NCBI RefSeq assembly: GCF_012271765.1
Contig: NZ_VRKO01000004.1
Span: 62,001-126,000, forward strand
From: Erwinia rhapontici
GTDB taxonomy: Bacteria; Pseudomonadota; Gammaproteobacteria; Enterobacterales; Enterobacteriaceae
DNA length: 64,000 nt
Reading direction: 5' to 3'
Shown here: positions 7,154-16,598 of the stretch, in pieces
Numbering within the stretch: position 1 is the stretch's first letter
Layout: each line of letters opens with the position of its first letter
Notes under the pieces: generated by a model
Database searches by the model: none
What the model saw: only the letters and a program-made list of their open reading frames with translations
Told to the model about the DNA's origin: nothing
Made by a program: the position numbers and the translations under genes

Positions 7154-8182
7154 TTATTTCTTCGGTGGACGGCCTTTCACGGCACGGTAAACCTTGAAGC
7201 GTCCGTTCTGCAACAGCACTTCATGGCTGCCAAAGGTTTCGTCCAGCACCTGTGGGTAAGGCAGGAAGGCGTTCGCCACGATCCTAAGTTCACCGCCGGT
7301 GTTAAGGTGAGTAATGGCCCCCCGGATCAGCGTCTGTGCAGCATCCAGACTGGTCTGCACGCCGTCATGGAACGGTGGGTTGGAGAGGATCATGTCAAAG
7401 CGGCCCGGAATGTCGGAGTAGACATTACTGGCGAACACTTCACCTTCGAGCTGGTTCGCCGCCAGCGTGGCTTTACTGGCTTCAATCGCCGCCGCATTCA
7501 CGTCGGTCAGCGTCAGGCGCACTTTCGGCGAGTGACTGGCCAGCAGGGCAGCAATCACCCCCGCGCCGCAGCCCATATCCAGCACTTTACCTTTGGTGTG
7601 CGGTTTAAGGGTGGAGAGCAGCAGTTGGCTGCCAATATCCAGTGCATCGCGGCTGAACACGCCAGGCAACGTTTTAATCGTGAGATCGCCGAGCGGGTAT
7701 TCATCCCAGAAACTGTCAACGTCGAAGGTCGGTTGCTTGTCCAGGCGGCCATGATAGAGACCACAGCGGCGGGCGCTGTCGATCTTAGTGACCGTTGCCC
7801 AGCCTTCCAGCATCTGCTCCGCGCTGCGAACGCCGCTGCGGTTTTCGCCGATAACGAAAATATCGCAGCCTACGGGCAGCAGTGACAGCAGATTCTGTAA
7901 CTGAAACTGTGCTTCTGGTTTGTTCTTTGGCCAGTAATAGACCAGAGTGTCGCAGTCGGCGACCACCTCAGCGGTGGCAACCAGGCCATAATGGGCGCTT
8001 TCCCCAAGGGCACGGCTGAGGATCTGCCAGTGATGGTATTGCTGGGTATGTACCCGGCTCAGTGCCGTTTCCAACTGGGCGGGCAGGTCATCCTGCAGGT
8101 CACCAGCAAACAGCACGCGGCGTTCAGTAAACTCATCACTATGGCGCAGTATCACTTCACTGGCCGGGGTAAATGCGGACAT
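7154..8182 (-). CDS. rsmC: 16S rRNA m2G1207 methyltransferase RsmC
   Basis: A 342-residue protein. The start ATG 8182 ([10 protein letters not shown]) is set by close similarity to E. coli RsmC and by the ribosome site GGAG. A longer open frame upstream is ignored. The N-terminal half is the degenerate methyltransferase-like domain and the C-terminal half is catalytic. The SAM loop is [10 protein letters not shown], and [10 protein letters not shown] is the NPPF base-binding motif. It methylates N2 of G1207 in 16S rRNA using SAM, acting on the 30S subunit. It is divergent from holD, with 107 bp between the start codons. Confidence 0.95.
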   Translation of the reverse strand: MSAFTPASEVILRHSDEFTERRVLFAGDLQDDLPAQLETALSRVHTQQYHHWQILSRALGESAHYGLVATAEVVADCDTLVYYWPKNKPEAQFQLQNLLSLLPVGCDIFVIGENRSGVRSAEQMLEGWATVTKIDSARRCGLYHGRLDKQPTFDVDSFWDEYPLGDLTIKTLPGVFSRDALDIGSQLLLSTLKPHTKGKVLDMGCGAGVIAALLASHSPKVRLTLTDVNAAAIEASKATLAANQLEGEVFASNVYSDIPGRFDMILSNPPFHDGVQTSLDAAQTLIRGAITHLNTGGELRIVANAFLPYPQVLDETFGSHEVLLQNGRFKVYRAVKGRPPKK

Positions 8183-8289
8183 CGATGGCTCCTTATAAAT
8201 CAGAGCGGCGATTATAGTCGTTTGTTGGCGCAGTTTCGACGAATTTGCTAGCATGGCGACGCAATCAGGCGACCAGACAGGAAAAAAAG

Positions 8290-8709
8290 ATGTCTTCCAG
8301 ACGTGACTGGTTATTACAGCAAATGGGCATAACGCAGTATACGCTGCGGCGTCCGCGTGCCTTGCAGGGGGAAATTGCGGTGACCTTGCCCGCAGAAATT
8401 CGCCTGGTGATTGTGGCAGAAACGCCCCCGGTGCTGAACGATCCGTTAGTGATGGACGTTCTGCGCGCACTGAACCTGCATGAGCCGCAGGTGCAGATAT
8501 TTACCCCTGACCAACTTATGATGCTGCCGGATGACGCCCGCTGTGCCAGCTGGTGTTTAGGGCTCGATGCTCCGGTGCCATTGGCCGGAACCCAACTGGC
8601 TTCGCCTTTGCTGGCGGAGCTTTATCACAATGCCGACGCCAAACGGGCGCTCTGGCTGCAGATTTGCCAACATGAATCAGATTTCTTTACTCACCCCGAA
8701 CGATCTTGA
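8290..8709 (+). CDS. holD: DNA polymerase III psi subunit HolD
   Basis: A 139-residue protein starting at ATG 8290 ([16 protein letters not shown]). It aligns with E. coli psi along its whole length, including RRDWxLQQxGITQ at the N-terminus, which contacts the chi subunit, and [11 protein letters not shown]. Psi connects chi to the tau/gamma clamp loader and so links the replisome to SSB. The 3' end overlaps rimI by 38 bp in another frame, the usual enterobacterial holD-rimI arrangement. Confidence 0.95.
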   Translation: MSSRRDWLLQQMGITQYTLRRPRALQGEIAVTLPAEIRLVIVAETPPVLNDPLVMDVLRALNLHEPQVQIFTPDQLMMLPDDARCASWCLGLDAPVPLAGTQLASPLLAELYHNADAKRALWLQICQHESDFFTHPERS

Positions 8710-9112
8710 ACAGGCGTTTGCCATTGAGCAGCGCAGCCACGCTTTTCCCTGGTCAGAAAAAACCTTCTCCAGCAATCAGGGCGAACGTTACCTGAACTTT
8801 CGCCTGGAGGTGGACGGCGTGCTGGCCGCCTTTGCCATTACGCAGGTCGTGCTGGATGAAGCTACGCTGTTTAACCTGGCCGTTGATCCGGCGTTTCAGC
8901 GCCGTGGCCTCGGGCGCCAGCTGTTACAGCATCTGATTAGCGAGCTGGAACAGCGCGGCGTACTGACGCTGTGGCTGGAGGTGCGCGCGTCTAACACGGC
9001 GGCTATCGCGCTTTATGAGCAGTTGGATTTCAATGAAGTCTCAATACGCCGCAACTATTATCCGACGATAGACGGTAAAGAAGACGCGATCATGATGGCT
9101 TTAACTATTTAA
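8672..9112 (+). CDS. rimI: Ribosomal protein bS18 N-acetyltransferase RimI
   Basis: A 146-residue GNAT enzyme. The start ATG 8672 ([11 protein letters not shown]) lies within the end of holD, as in E. coli. The acetyl-CoA pyrophosphate loop is QRRGLGRQLL (Q/R-x-x-G-x-G/A), preceded by ATLFNLAVDP. ASNTAAIALYEQLDFNE and RRNYYP are the conserved C-terminal GNAT segments. It acetylates the N-terminal alanine of ribosomal protein S18. It is co-transcribed with holD and probably with yjjG, 15 bp downstream. Confidence 0.95.
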   Translation: MNQISLLTPNDLEQAFAIEQRSHAFPWSEKTFSSNQGERYLNFRLEVDGVLAAFAITQVVLDEATLFNLAVDPAFQRRGLGRQLLQHLISELEQRGVLTLWLEVRASNTAAIALYEQLDFNEVSIRRNYYPTIDGKEDAIMMALTI

Positions 9113-9127
9113 CAGGGAACCTCACTG

Positions 9128-9805
9128 ATGCTAAAAGACTGGGACTGGATTTTATTCGACGCTGACGACACGTTATTCCACTTCGATGCGTTTGCCGGTT
9201 TGCAGCGTCTGTTTCAGCAGTACGACGTGCAGTTTAGCCGTGCCGATTACGATGATTATCAGGCGATTAATAAGCCGCTGTGGGTGGATTATCAGAACGG
9301 GGCGATCAGCGCCTTGCAGTTACAGCATCAGCGTTTTGAGAGCTGGGCCGCGAAGCTGGATGTCACCGCTCAGGACCTGAACAGTGGCTTTTTGAGCGCA
9401 ATGGCTGAGATTTGCACGCCGCTGGTCGGTGCCGTCGACCTGCTGAATGCGCTGAAGGGCAGGGTGAAAATGGGCATCATCACCAACGGCTTTACGGCCC
9501 TTCAACAGGCGCGTCTGGAACGTACCGGCTTCCTGGGCGTGTTTGATCTGCTGGTGATTTCTGAGCAGGTGGGCTATGCCAAGCCGCATCCGGCGATCTT
9601 TGATTATGCGCTGACCCGCATGGGCAATCCTGCGCGTGAGCGGGTGTTGATGGTCGGGGATAACCCGGATTCAGATATTCTGGGGGGGATTAATGCGGGT
9701 CTGGCCACCTGCTGGCTGAATGCCGAAGGTCGGGCGCAGCCGGAAGGGATCAACCCGACCTGGCAGGTCACATCGCTGAAAGAACTCCAGGATAAATTAG
9801 TGTAA
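9128..9805 (+). CDS. yjjG: Pyrimidine 5'-nucleotidase YjjG (HAD family)
   Basis: A 225-residue haloacid dehalogenase-type phosphatase. Motif I is FDADDTLF (residues 9-16), motif II is IITNGF, the motif III lysine lies in [11 protein letters not shown], and motif IV is [13 protein letters not shown]. The E. coli enzyme removes phosphate from dUMP, dTMP and non-canonical pyrimidine nucleotides and limits their incorporation into DNA. Length and sequence fit throughout. The gene ends the holD-rimI-yjjG unit and is followed at once by a hairpin. Confidence 0.93.
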   Translation: MLKDWDWILFDADDTLFHFDAFAGLQRLFQQYDVQFSRADYDDYQAINKPLWVDYQNGAISALQLQHQRFESWAAKLDVTAQDLNSGFLSAMAEICTPLVGAVDLLNALKGRVKMGIITNGFTALQQARLERTGFLGVFDLLVISEQVGYAKPHPAIFDYALTRMGNPARERVLMVGDNPDSDILGGINAGLATCWLNAEGRAQPEGINPTWQVTSLKELQDKLV

Positions 9806-9806
9806 C

Positions 9807-9833
9807 GGGCGGACCGAAAAAGAAGGTCCGCCC
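9807..9833. terminator. GC-stem hairpin after yjjG
   Basis: GGGCGGACC (9807-9815) and GGTCCGCCC (9825-9833) form a 9-bp stem around a 9-nt A-rich loop, which is T-rich on the other strand. The same stem sequence recurs after prfC at 13307-13333. It is a likely transcript end, although no T-run follows. Confidence 0.6.
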
Positions 9834-9844
9834 CCGACGCGTAG

Positions 9845-9870
9845 AGGCCGAACATTGTTTTCGATCGGCC
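9845..9870. terminator. Hairpin between yjjG and yghU
   Basis: GGCCGA (9845-9850) and TCGGCC (9865-9870) flank a loop containing TTGTTTTCGA. With the hairpin at 9807-9833 it sits between convergent yjjG and yghU and may end the yghU transcript. Confidence 0.4.
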
Positions 9871-9895
9871 CGTTTACGTTGCCCGGTCAGGTGTT

Positions 9896-10747
9896 TTACC
9901 GCCCCAGTTTGTCGAAATCTGATGCGTCGTGACGTTCAGGCAACTGCTCTTCCGGCGCACCCCATGTCCGGTTGACGATGCGGCCGCGTTTGACGGCCGG
10001 GCGCTGTGCGACTTCTTCGGTCCAGCGCACCAGATTTTTGTATGAGGCGGCATCAATAAACTCTGCGGCTTCATACATCAATCCCTGCACCAGCGCGCCA
10101 TACCACGGCCAGATAGCGATATCGGCAATGCTGTATTCGTTTCCGGCAATGTAGCGATGCTCTGCCAGTTGCTTATCCAGCAGGTCGAGCTGACGCTTGG
10201 CTTCCATCGTGAACCGGTCAATGGCGTATTCAATTTTGACCGGGGCATAGTGATAGAAATGCCCGAAGCCGCCACCAAGATAAGGCGCCGCGCCCTGTAG
10301 CCAGAATAACCAGTTCAGCACTTCAGTACGTCCCGCCGCATCTTTTGGCAGGAAATGCCCGAATTTCTCCGCCAGATACAGCAGGATTGCACCAGACTCA
10401 AACACGCGAGTGCCCGGAACCGTGGTGGTGTCGAGCAGCGCCGGGATTTTTGAATTCGGGTTAACCGCAACAAAACCGGACGTGAACTGCTCACTTTCAC
10501 CAATGCGGATCAGATGCGCGTCATATTCCGCGCCCTGCACGTTCAGTGCCAGCAACTCCTCCAGCAGGATGGTCACTTTCTGGCCGTTTGGTGTGCCCAT
10601 GGAGTAGAGCTGCAACGGGTGTTTCCCGACGGGCAGGCTGGCTTCAGAACGTGCACCCGCGGTTGGGCGGTTAATGCTGCCCCAGGTGCCACCCAGACCT
10701 TTATTCTCGCTCCAGACTTTGGCTGGTTGATAGTCGTTGTTACTCAT
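9896..10747 (-). CDS. yghU: Glutathione S-transferase family disulfide reductase YghU
   Basis: A 283-residue protein closely matching E. coli YghU. It has the N-terminal extension YQPAKVW, then LPVGKHPLQLYSMGTPNGQKVTILLEE (thioredoxin-fold start), NPNSKIPAL (the cis-proline region that binds glutathione), VFESGAILLYLAEKFG, and a helical C-terminal domain with GGGFGHFYHYAP. It is a cytosolic enzyme with reported disulfide-bond reductase activity on two glutathione molecules. In E. coli the gene lies elsewhere, so its position here between yjjG and prfC is a local rearrangement. The start ATG 10747 follows AGGA. Confidence 0.92.
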   Translation of the reverse strand: MSNNDYQPAKVWSENKGLGGTWGSINRPTAGARSEASLPVGKHPLQLYSMGTPNGQKVTILLEELLALNVQGAEYDAHLIRIGESEQFTSGFVAVNPNSKIPALLDTTTVPGTRVFESGAILLYLAEKFGHFLPKDAAGRTEVLNWLFWLQGAAPYLGGGFGHFYHYAPVKIEYAIDRFTMEAKRQLDLLDKQLAEHRYIAGNEYSIADIAIWPWYGALVQGLMYEAAEFIDAASYKNLVRWTEEVAQRPAVKRGRIVNRTWGAPEEQLPERHDASDFDKLGR

Positions 10748-10891
10748 AGCAGTAATGGTCCTTTCTTAGGGGAACGGGATCGCGATGGCCTGAAAGTATG
10801 GACCATGCCGATAAATACAGTTCACATATAGCATTCTCTGCAACCCCAGGTTTATCCTCAATGAGCACTGTTGATCAAAAGGAGAGGAAAA

Positions 10892-11539
10892 ATGGCGGCA
10901 TCTGACAATGCGCATCTTGAGCAGGAGGGGCTGATAACAACCCTGGATGGACGGCGCTGCTGCGCCTGGCAGGCGACAATGCCTGACTATCATGATCGCG
11001 AATGGGGCAGGCCTGTGGTGAGCGATCGCCTGCTGTTTGAAAAAGTCTGCCTGGAAAGTTTTCACTCTGGCATGTCGTGGCAGATGATTTATAACAAGCG
11101 CGAAAACTTTCGCCGTGCGTTCGACGGTTTCGATTTCTCTCTCGTCGCGCAGTATGACGAGCAGGATGTGACGCGACTGATGGCAGATAAAAGCATTGTC
11201 AGAAACCGCGCCAAGATCCTCTCCGCGATTAACAATGCCCGCTGTGCGCAGAGACTGGTGGCAGAAGCCGGGTCACTGGCAGCCTGGTTCTGGCAGTTTG
11301 AACCGACAGCAGCCGATCGCCCACAGCGCATTGACCTGCATTACTGGCAAACGCAAAACACCTCACCGGAAGCGACAGCGATGTCGAAAGCATTGAAAAA
11401 ACGGGGCTGGACGTGGGTGGGACCGGTGACCACTTACTCGCTGATGCAGGCGCTGGGGCTGGTGAACGATCACCTTGAGGGCTGCGGCTGCCGGGCCGAG
11501 TGTGAAGCTGAACGTGCGGCATTGCACAGGCCGTACTGA
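10892..11539 (+). CDS. tag: DNA-3-methyladenine glycosylase I
   Basis: A 215-residue protein starting at ATG 10892 behind AAGGAGAGG. The upstream in-frame TTG is rejected. Tag-family features are RCCAWQ (N-terminal zinc-ligand Cys), YHDREWGRPV, LLFEKVCLESFHSGMSWQMIYNKRENFRRAFDGF (helix-hairpin region) and WTWVGPVTTYSLMQALGLVNDH. The final C-x-C segment CGCRAEC supplies further potential zinc ligands. It excises 3-methyladenine from alkylated DNA. It is divergent from yghU and stands alone before prfC. Confidence 0.88.
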   Translation: MAASDNAHLEQEGLITTLDGRRCCAWQATMPDYHDREWGRPVVSDRLLFEKVCLESFHSGMSWQMIYNKRENFRRAFDGFDFSLVAQYDEQDVTRLMADKSIVRNRAKILSAINNARCAQRLVAEAGSLAAWFWQFEPTAADRPQRIDLHYWQTQNTSPEATAMSKALKKRGWTWVGPVTTYSLMQALGLVNDHLEGCGCRAECEAERAALHRPY

Positions 11540-11706
11540 AGAGCAGTAAGCCTGCGCGCACGCTTTCGGTTGAATAAGCGCCGGTCAGTCATTGTGTCTG
11601 ACGCCGGGATAGGCGAAAATGCCGACCATTATTGATTAATCGGCTGTGAAAACCGTCGCACGCGCTCTGCCGTGCACTGGCACAGCGCCAAACCAGAAGA
11701 AGCTTC

Positions 11707-13296
11707 ATGTCAAATGCACCGTTTATGCAAGAGGTGGCTCGTCGCCGCACTTTTGCCATCATTTCTCACCCGGATGCCGGTAAAACCACCATCACTGAAA
11801 AAGTGCTGCTGTTCGGACAGGCTATTCAGACCGCCGGTACGGTAAAAGGCCGTGGCTCTAACCAGCATGCAAAATCTGACTGGATGGAGATGGAAAAACA
11901 GCGTGGGATCTCGATCACCACCTCGGTGATGCAGTTCCCTTATCGCGGTAGCCTGGTCAACCTGCTGGACACCCCAGGGCACGAAGACTTCTCCGAAGAT
12001 ACCTACCGTACGCTGACGGCGGTTGACTGCTGTCTGATGGTGATTGACACCGCAAAAGGCGTTGAAGATCGTACCCGTAAGCTGATGGAAGTTACCCGTC
12101 TGCGTGATACGCCGATCCTGACGTTTATGAACAAACTTGACCGTGACATCCGCGACCCGATGGAAGTGATGGACGAAGTTGAGAGCGAGCTGAAAATCGC
12201 CTGTGCGCCAATCACCTGGCCTATCGGCTGTGGCAAACTGTTCAAGGGCGTTTACCACCTGTACAAAGATGAAATCTACCTTTATCAGAGCGGTAAAGGC
12301 CATACCATTCAGGAAGTGCGCATCGTCAAAGGGCTGGATAATCCGGAGCTTGACGCGGCGATTGGTGAAGACCTGGCGGCACAGCTGCGTGATGAGCTGG
12401 AGCTGGTGCAGGGGGCTTCGCATGAGTTCGACCGCGATGCCTTCCTGGCAGGTAAATTAAGCCCGGTATTCTTTGGTACGGCGCTGGGTAACTTCGGCGT
12501 TGACCATATGCTGGACGGGTTGGTGGAGTGGGCACCCTCACCGATGCCGCGTGACACTGACGTACGTACCGTCAGCGCCACGGACGAGAAATTTACCGGC
12601 TTCGTGTTTAAGATCCAGGCCAATATGGACCCGAAACACCGTGACCGCGTGGCCTTTATGCGTGTGGTCTCCGGTAAATATGAAAAAGGCATGAAACTGC
12701 GTCAGGTCCGTACCGGGAAAGATGTGGTGATCGCCGATGCGCTGACGTTTATGGCGGGTGACCGTTCGCACGTTGAAGAAGCGTATCCGGGCGATATTAT
12801 CGGCCTGCATAACCACGGTACCATCCAGATTGGCGACACCTTTACCCAGGGTGAGAACATGAAGTTCACCGGTATTCCGAACTTCGCCCCGGAACTGTTC
12901 CGTCGTATTCGTCTGCGCGACCCGCTGAAGCAGAAACAGCTGCTGAAAGGGCTGGTACAGCTGTCAGAAGAGGGGGCAGTGCAGGTGTTCCGCCCGGTGC
13001 ACAACAACGATCTGATCGTTGGCGCTGTTGGGGTGCTGCAGTTCGATGTGGTGGTTGCGCGTCTGAAAAGCGAATACAACGTGGAAGCGATCTACGAAGC
13101 GATCAACGTCTCAACCGCCCGCTGGGTGGAGTGCAGTGACGCGAAGAAGTTCGATGAATTCCAGCGTAAAAATGAGGTCAACCTGGCGCTTGATGGCGGT
13201 GACAACCTCACTTATATCGCACCGACCATGGTGAACCTGAATATCACCCAGGAGCGTTATCCTGACGTGGTGTTCCGCAAAACCCGCGAGCATTAA
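11707..13296 (+). CDS. prfC: Peptide chain release factor 3 (RF3)
   Basis: A 529-residue translational GTPase. G1 is SHPDAGKTT (residues 20-28), switch II is DTPGHEDF and G4 is NKLD. The EF-Tu-like domain II follows, then the C-terminal RF3-specific domain ending [13 protein letters not shown]. It removes RF1 and RF2 from post-termination ribosomes with GTP hydrolysis. Length and sequence match E. coli PrfC over the full span. The GAAGAAGC stretch before ATG is a weak but usable ribosome site. Confidence 0.97.
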   Translation: MSNAPFMQEVARRRTFAIISHPDAGKTTITEKVLLFGQAIQTAGTVKGRGSNQHAKSDWMEMEKQRGISITTSVMQFPYRGSLVNLLDTPGHEDFSEDTYRTLTAVDCCLMVIDTAKGVEDRTRKLMEVTRLRDTPILTFMNKLDRDIRDPMEVMDEVESELKIACAPITWPIGCGKLFKGVYHLYKDEIYLYQSGKGHTIQEVRIVKGLDNPELDAAIGEDLAAQLRDELELVQGASHEFDRDAFLAGKLSPVFFGTALGNFGVDHMLDGLVEWAPSPMPRDTDVRTVSATDEKFTGFVFKIQANMDPKHRDRVAFMRVVSGKYEKGMKLRQVRTGKDVVIADALTFMAGDRSHVEEAYPGDIIGLHNHGTIQIGDTFTQGENMKFTGIPNFAPELFRRIRLRDPLKQKQLLKGLVQLSEEGAVQVFRPVHNNDLIVGAVGVLQFDVVVARLKSEYNVEAIYEAINVSTARWVECSDAKKFDEFQRKNEVNLALDGGDNLTYIAPTMVNLNITQERYPDVVFRKTREH

Positions 13297-13306
13297 TCCC
13301 GCAGAG

Positions 13307-13333
13307 GGGCGGACCTTCTTTACCGGTCCGCCC
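13307..13333 (+). terminator. GC-stem hairpin after prfC
   Basis: GGGCGGACC (13307-13315) pairs with GGTCCGCCC (13325-13333) around a loop ttctttacc. The stem is identical to the hairpin after yjjG. It is a probable prfC terminator, though the T-run is inside the loop rather than after the stem. Confidence 0.6.
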
Positions 13334-13427
13334 TGAATCACCTTTACAGACTCCTCCTAAAACCCCTCTTTTTTGCTGCTTTATCCATCAAATCAACCAC
13401 CATTCCCGGTGAAATCCTCATTACCGA

Positions 13428-13434
13428 CTATATT
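13428..13434 (+). promoter_or_regulatory. Candidate sigma-S -10 element of osmY
   Basis: CTATATT at this place fits the extended -10 preferred by RpoS (CTATACT type) and resembles the E. coli osmY -10 as I recall it. It would give a 5' leader of roughly 140 nt. No good -35 is visible, as is usual for such promoters. Confidence 0.45.
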
Positions 13435-13579
13435 CATGTCTACAGGACGAAAAATATGCGGCGCGATGGCTGCAACGTTCAATGGCAAAAGCAGCACGAA
13501 TTGCCGACAACTACAGTCACGCCGTTTGTGACTGAAAAGCTCACCGTTGTGAGTGGTAAAAGACAAAAGGAACGAATCG

Positions 13580-14194
13580 ATGATGAAGACTAAGATGACA
13601 AAAACCCTGATGGCGTTAGTGGTAGGTTCTGCTCTGGTAAGCGGTTCTGCTCTGGCAGAAGGCACCTTGATGAACAAAACAGAGTCTACGGCGGATAGCG
13701 CGGGTTCGAAAATCGATAGCTCTATGAAAAAAGTCGGTGGCTACATGGATGACAGCGGCGTTACCGCTAAGGTAAAAGCCGCATTGGTGGATAACGATGC
13801 GATTAAAAGCACCGATATTTCCGTTGAAACACACAGTGGTGTGGTGACACTTAACGGTTTCGTGACTTCGCAGGAGCAGGCTGAACTGGCCGTGGCCGCT
13901 GCGAAGAAAGTGGAAGGTGTGAAATCCGTTAGTGACAAACTGCACGTAAAAGACAGCACAAAACAGACAGTTAGCGGTTATGCCGGTGATGCAGCAACGA
14001 CCAGCGAAATTAAAGCTAAACTGTTAGCTGATGACATCGTTCCTTCGCGCAATGTGAAAGTGGAAACCACCAATGGTGTGGTACAGCTTTCCGGTACGGT
14101 GAAAACCCAGGCGCAGTCTGAACGCGCTGAAGGCATTGCCAAAGCGATTGAAGGTGTTAAGAGCGTTAAAAACGATTTGACCGTTAAATCGTAA
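13580..14194 (+). CDS. osmY: Osmotically inducible periplasmic protein OsmY
   Basis: A 204-residue protein with a cleavable signal peptide ([19 protein letters not shown], cleavage before EGT). Two BON domains follow, about residues 60-125 and 135-204, each with the pattern [22 protein letters not shown] or [24 protein letters not shown] 13580 was chosen with GGAAC upstream, and ATG 13583 is an alternative. OsmY is a periplasmic chaperone-like protein induced by RpoS under hyperosmotic and stationary conditions. It is followed by ytjA, as in E. coli. Confidence 0.93.
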   Translation: MMKTKMTKTLMALVVGSALVSGSALAEGTLMNKTESTADSAGSKIDSSMKKVGGYMDDSGVTAKVKAALVDNDAIKSTDISVETHSGVVTLNGFVTSQEQAELAVAAAKKVEGVKSVSDKLHVKDSTKQTVSGYAGDAATTSEIKAKLLADDIVPSRNVKVETTNGVVQLSGTVKTQAQSERAEGIAKAIEGVKSVKNDLTVKS

Positions 14195-14323
14195 TAAACC
14201 AGCGGCCCTGGTTTACCGGGGCCGCCAGTTGATTCATCTGCACAGAACAAACATTCCCCCTGCCTGGCAGGAGATGTGAATGATAAAAAATAGTTAGACT
14301 TCACTACTGGTAAGGAGAGACAT

Positions 14324-14485
14324 ATGTTTCGATGGGGTATTATTTTTCTGATTATTGCGCTGATTGCCGCAGTCCTGGGCTTCGGTAATTTAGTGGGTGC
14401 GGCTACAGGCGCAGCTAAGATTGTGTTTTTCGTCGGTATTATTATTTTCCTTGTCAGCCTGTTTACCGGGCGTAAAAAACTTTAG
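14324..14485 (+). CDS. ytjA: Small membrane protein YtjA (DUF1328)
   Basis: A 53-residue protein, [20 protein letters not shown] through to a basic tail GRKKL. It has two hydrophobic helices (residues 4-22 and 30-47) with GAATGAAK between them. It matches E. coli YtjA in length and most residues. The start ATG 14324 follows AAGGAGAGAC. It is an inner-membrane protein of unknown role, downstream of osmY and probably expressed with it under stress. Confidence 0.88.
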   Translation: MFRWGIIFLIIALIAAVLGFGNLVGAATGAAKIVFFVGIIIFLVSLFTGRKKL

Positions 14486-14540
14486 TCCCTGGCCTGAGTC
14501 GCTGAATAAGCAATAAGCGCCTCACGCACCTGACCAAGAA

Positions 14541-14578
14541 CAGGTATCCTCTTTCTCTTTACCTTGAGAGGATACCTG
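14541..14578 (+). promoter_or_regulatory. Hairpin enclosing the yjjU ribosome-binding site
   Basis: CAGGTATCCTCT (14541-14552) and AGAGGATACCTG (14567-14578) are perfect 12-bp inverted repeats with a 14-nt loop. The right arm contains GAGG, the only plausible ribosome site for yjjU, whose TTG start is at 14581. The structure could end ytjA transcripts or restrict yjjU translation. Confidence 0.65.
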
Positions 14579-14580
14579 GC

Positions 14581-15630
14581 TTGGGCACACGCATTCCGAT
14601 AACCCTTGGCAATATTGAGCCACTGGCGTTAACACCCTTCCGGCCAGGCAAACTCGCTCTGGTATGCGAAGGCGGTGGGCAGCGCGGTATCTTCACCGCC
14701 GGTGTACTGGACGCTTTCCAGCAGGCCCGCTTCAACCCCTTTGATCTGATGCTCGGCACCTCTGCCGGGGCGCAAAATCTCTCTGCTTTTGTCTGCGGCC
14801 AACCGGGCTACGCTCGCCGTGTCATCACCCGTTATACCACCCGTAAACAGTTCTTTGATCCGCTGCGTTTTGTGCGTGGAGGGCATTTGATCGATCTCGA
14901 CTGGCTGATCGATGTGACCCGCAAAGAGTTCCCACTGGCCGTTGATGCCGGGGAGAAACTGTTCTCCAGCGGTCGCGAATTCTATATGTGTGCCTGCAGA
15001 AGCGACGATTATACGCCGGATTATTTTTCACCGACCGCCGATACCTGGCATGACATTATCAAGGCTTCCAGCGCCATTCCGGGTTTTTACCGGCCGGGTG
15101 TTGATCTCTCCGGCGTCAGCTATCTTGATGGCGGCATCCGCGATGCCATTCCGGTGCGCGAAGCCGCACGGCGCGGCGCGGAAACCATAGTGGTGATCCG
15201 CACGGTACCCTCGCAGATGACCTATACTCCTTTGTGGTTGAAACGCGTTGAACGCTGGCTGAGTGAGGGCGCACTGCAACCGCTGATCAACGTTTTGCAG
15301 GTGCATGAAGAGAGCTATCGCGAGATCCAGCGCTTTATCGACAACCCGCCGGATTCGCTGCGCATTATTGAAATCTATCCGCCGCGCCCACTGGCCAGCA
15401 ACGCGCTCGGCAGTCGGATTGCTGCGCTCAATCAGGATTATCACCTTGGCCGCCGCTGTGGGCGTTATTTTCTTGCCACGCTCGGTCAGTGGCTAAACGA
15501 CGGCAACCGTCTTATCCGGCGGCCGGTGGTGCCATTGCTGCCCGTTGCCAATGAACCGCATCGGCAGGGGATTAACCTGCCATCGTTGCCGGGTAATGAT
15601 GAAGATTTTGATAAAGGATCGCTGGCATGA
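14581..15630 (+). CDS. yjjU: Patatin-like phospholipase family protein YjjU
   Basis: A 349-residue protein with a TTG start (M-G-T-R-I-P-I-T-L-G-N), set by alignment with E. coli YjjU. The oxyanion-hole motif CEGGGQRGIF (about residues 28-37), the nucleophile elbow GTSAG (Ser about residue 61) and the Asp of LDGGIRDAIP form a complete patatin Ser-Asp dyad. It is a predicted cytosolic acyl hydrolase of unproven substrate. The stop overlaps the yjjV start (ATGA), so the two are coupled. Confidence 0.9.
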   Translation: MGTRIPITLGNIEPLALTPFRPGKLALVCEGGGQRGIFTAGVLDAFQQARFNPFDLMLGTSAGAQNLSAFVCGQPGYARRVITRYTTRKQFFDPLRFVRGGHLIDLDWLIDVTRKEFPLAVDAGEKLFSSGREFYMCACRSDDYTPDYFSPTADTWHDIIKASSAIPGFYRPGVDLSGVSYLDGGIRDAIPVREAARRGAETIVVIRTVPSQMTYTPLWLKRVERWLSEGALQPLINVLQVHEESYREIQRFIDNPPDSLRIIEIYPPRPLASNALGSRIAALNQDYHLGRRCGRYFLATLGQWLNDGNRLIRRPVVPLLPVANEPHRQGINLPSLPGNDEDFDKGSLA

Positions 15631-16403
15631 CGCTGCGCTTTGTAGACACCCACTGCCATTTTGATTTTCCGCCGTTTGTGGGGGATGAAACGGCCAGCCT
15701 GCAACGGTCGGCTGCCGCAGGCGTTGAGCGAATTATTGCTGTTGGCGTCTCCGCAGAGCGCTTTGATGGGGTGATTGCGCTGGCTGAGTGCCATGATGCG
15801 GTTTATGCCGCGCTCGGCGTGCATCCAATGGCGATTGCAGAGCATCGGCCTGAGGATTTGCAGGTGCTGGAGCAGCATCTGCAACGGCGGCACCCGAAGC
15901 TGGTGGCGATTGGGGAAATTGGTCTCGATCTCTACATCGACAATCCGCAGTTCGAACGACAGCAGGCGCTGCTGGATGCGCAGCTTAGGCTGGCGCGTGA
16001 TTATGACCTGCCGGTGATCCTGCATTCACGCCGCACTCATGACAAGCTGGCGATGCATCTGCGCCGTATCAGCCTGCCACGTTGTGGTGTGGTACATGGT
16101 TTTGCCGGCAGCGAACAGCAGGCGCTGGCCTTTATCCGTGCGGGCTATGCGATTGGCGTAGGCGGTACCATTACCTATGAACGCGCCAGTAAAACTCGGC
16201 AGACTCTTTCCCGGCTGCCGCTGACTTCGTTGCTGCTGGAAACCGACGCACCCGACATGCCATTACAGGGGTATCAGGGGCAGCCCAACCGTCCGGAGCG
16301 GGTCAGGGAAGTCTGGGAAACGTTGTGTGCACTCCGGCCCGAATCCCCGCAACATATTGCTGATACTCTGCGAGAAAACACCCGTACGCTATTTGGCGTG
16401 TGA
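15627..16403 (+). CDS. yjjV: TatD-family metal-dependent hydrolase YjjV
   Basis: A 258-residue TIM-barrel hydrolase. Metal ligands are visible in order: the D-T-H-C-H motif (residues 8-12), GEIGLD (Glu), ILHSRRTHD (His), CGVVHGFAGS (His) and LLLETDAPD (Asp). Such proteins act as 3'-5' DNases or related hydrolases, and YjjV itself is little characterised. The start overlaps yjjU by four bases. The deo control region follows. Confidence 0.9.
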   Translation: MTLRFVDTHCHFDFPPFVGDETASLQRSAAAGVERIIAVGVSAERFDGVIALAECHDAVYAALGVHPMAIAEHRPEDLQVLEQHLQRRHPKLVAIGEIGLDLYIDNPQFERQQALLDAQLRLARDYDLPVILHSRRTHDKLAMHLRRISLPRCGVVHGFAGSEQQALAFIRAGYAIGVGGTITYERASKTRQTLSRLPLTSLLLETDAPDMPLQGYQGQPNRPERVREVWETLCALRPESPQHIADTLRENTRTLFGV

Positions 16404-16444
16404 GCTGACTATACTTTTATCCTTCCACATAACGAAAAACAGAA

Positions 16445-16460
16445 TGTTATAATTATAACA
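16445..16460 (+). promoter_or_regulatory. DeoR operator, upstream copy
   Basis: TGTTATAATTATAACA is a perfect 16-bp palindrome matching the DeoR site (TGTTAGAA-TTCTAACA type). Its partner is 154 bp downstream. Two such sites allow looping by DeoR, whose gene is at 30987-31730 in this window. In E. coli the P1 promoter lies at the equivalent operator. Confidence 0.85.
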
Positions 16461-16512
16461 TTTCCTTATGATGTCGCTGAACGCCGTTATTTGCCTCGGT
16501 GGCGCCTTGTTG

Positions 16513-16528
16513 CGTGATGAACATCAAA
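16513..16528 (+). promoter_or_regulatory. CRP site, distal, in the deoP2-type promoter
   Basis: CGTGA-TGAACA-TCAAA matches the TGTGA-N6-TCACA consensus at 8 of 10 positions. The centre is 52 bp upstream of the proximal site, close to the 53-bp spacing of E. coli deoP2, where CytR binds between the two CRP dimers. Confidence 0.65.
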
Positions 16529-16564
16529 TTTCTTGCGAAAATGATGAAACAAGAATCCTTTTAT

Positions 16565-16580
16565 TGTGAAATCACCCACA
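16565..16580 (+). promoter_or_regulatory. CRP site, proximal, in the deoP2-type promoter
   Basis: TGTGA-AATCAC-CCACA matches the CRP consensus at 9 of 10 positions. Its centre is about 41.5 bp before the transcription start predicted from the -10 at 16602-16607, a class II position. Confidence 0.8.
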
Positions 16581-16598
16581 AAACAGTCTAATGCTGAC

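Noticed and set aside
7154..8470. N-terminally extended 438-residue RsmC
   Set aside because: The extension overlaps the holD promoter region. The internal ATG at 8182 has a GGAG site and begins exactly where E. coli RsmC begins.
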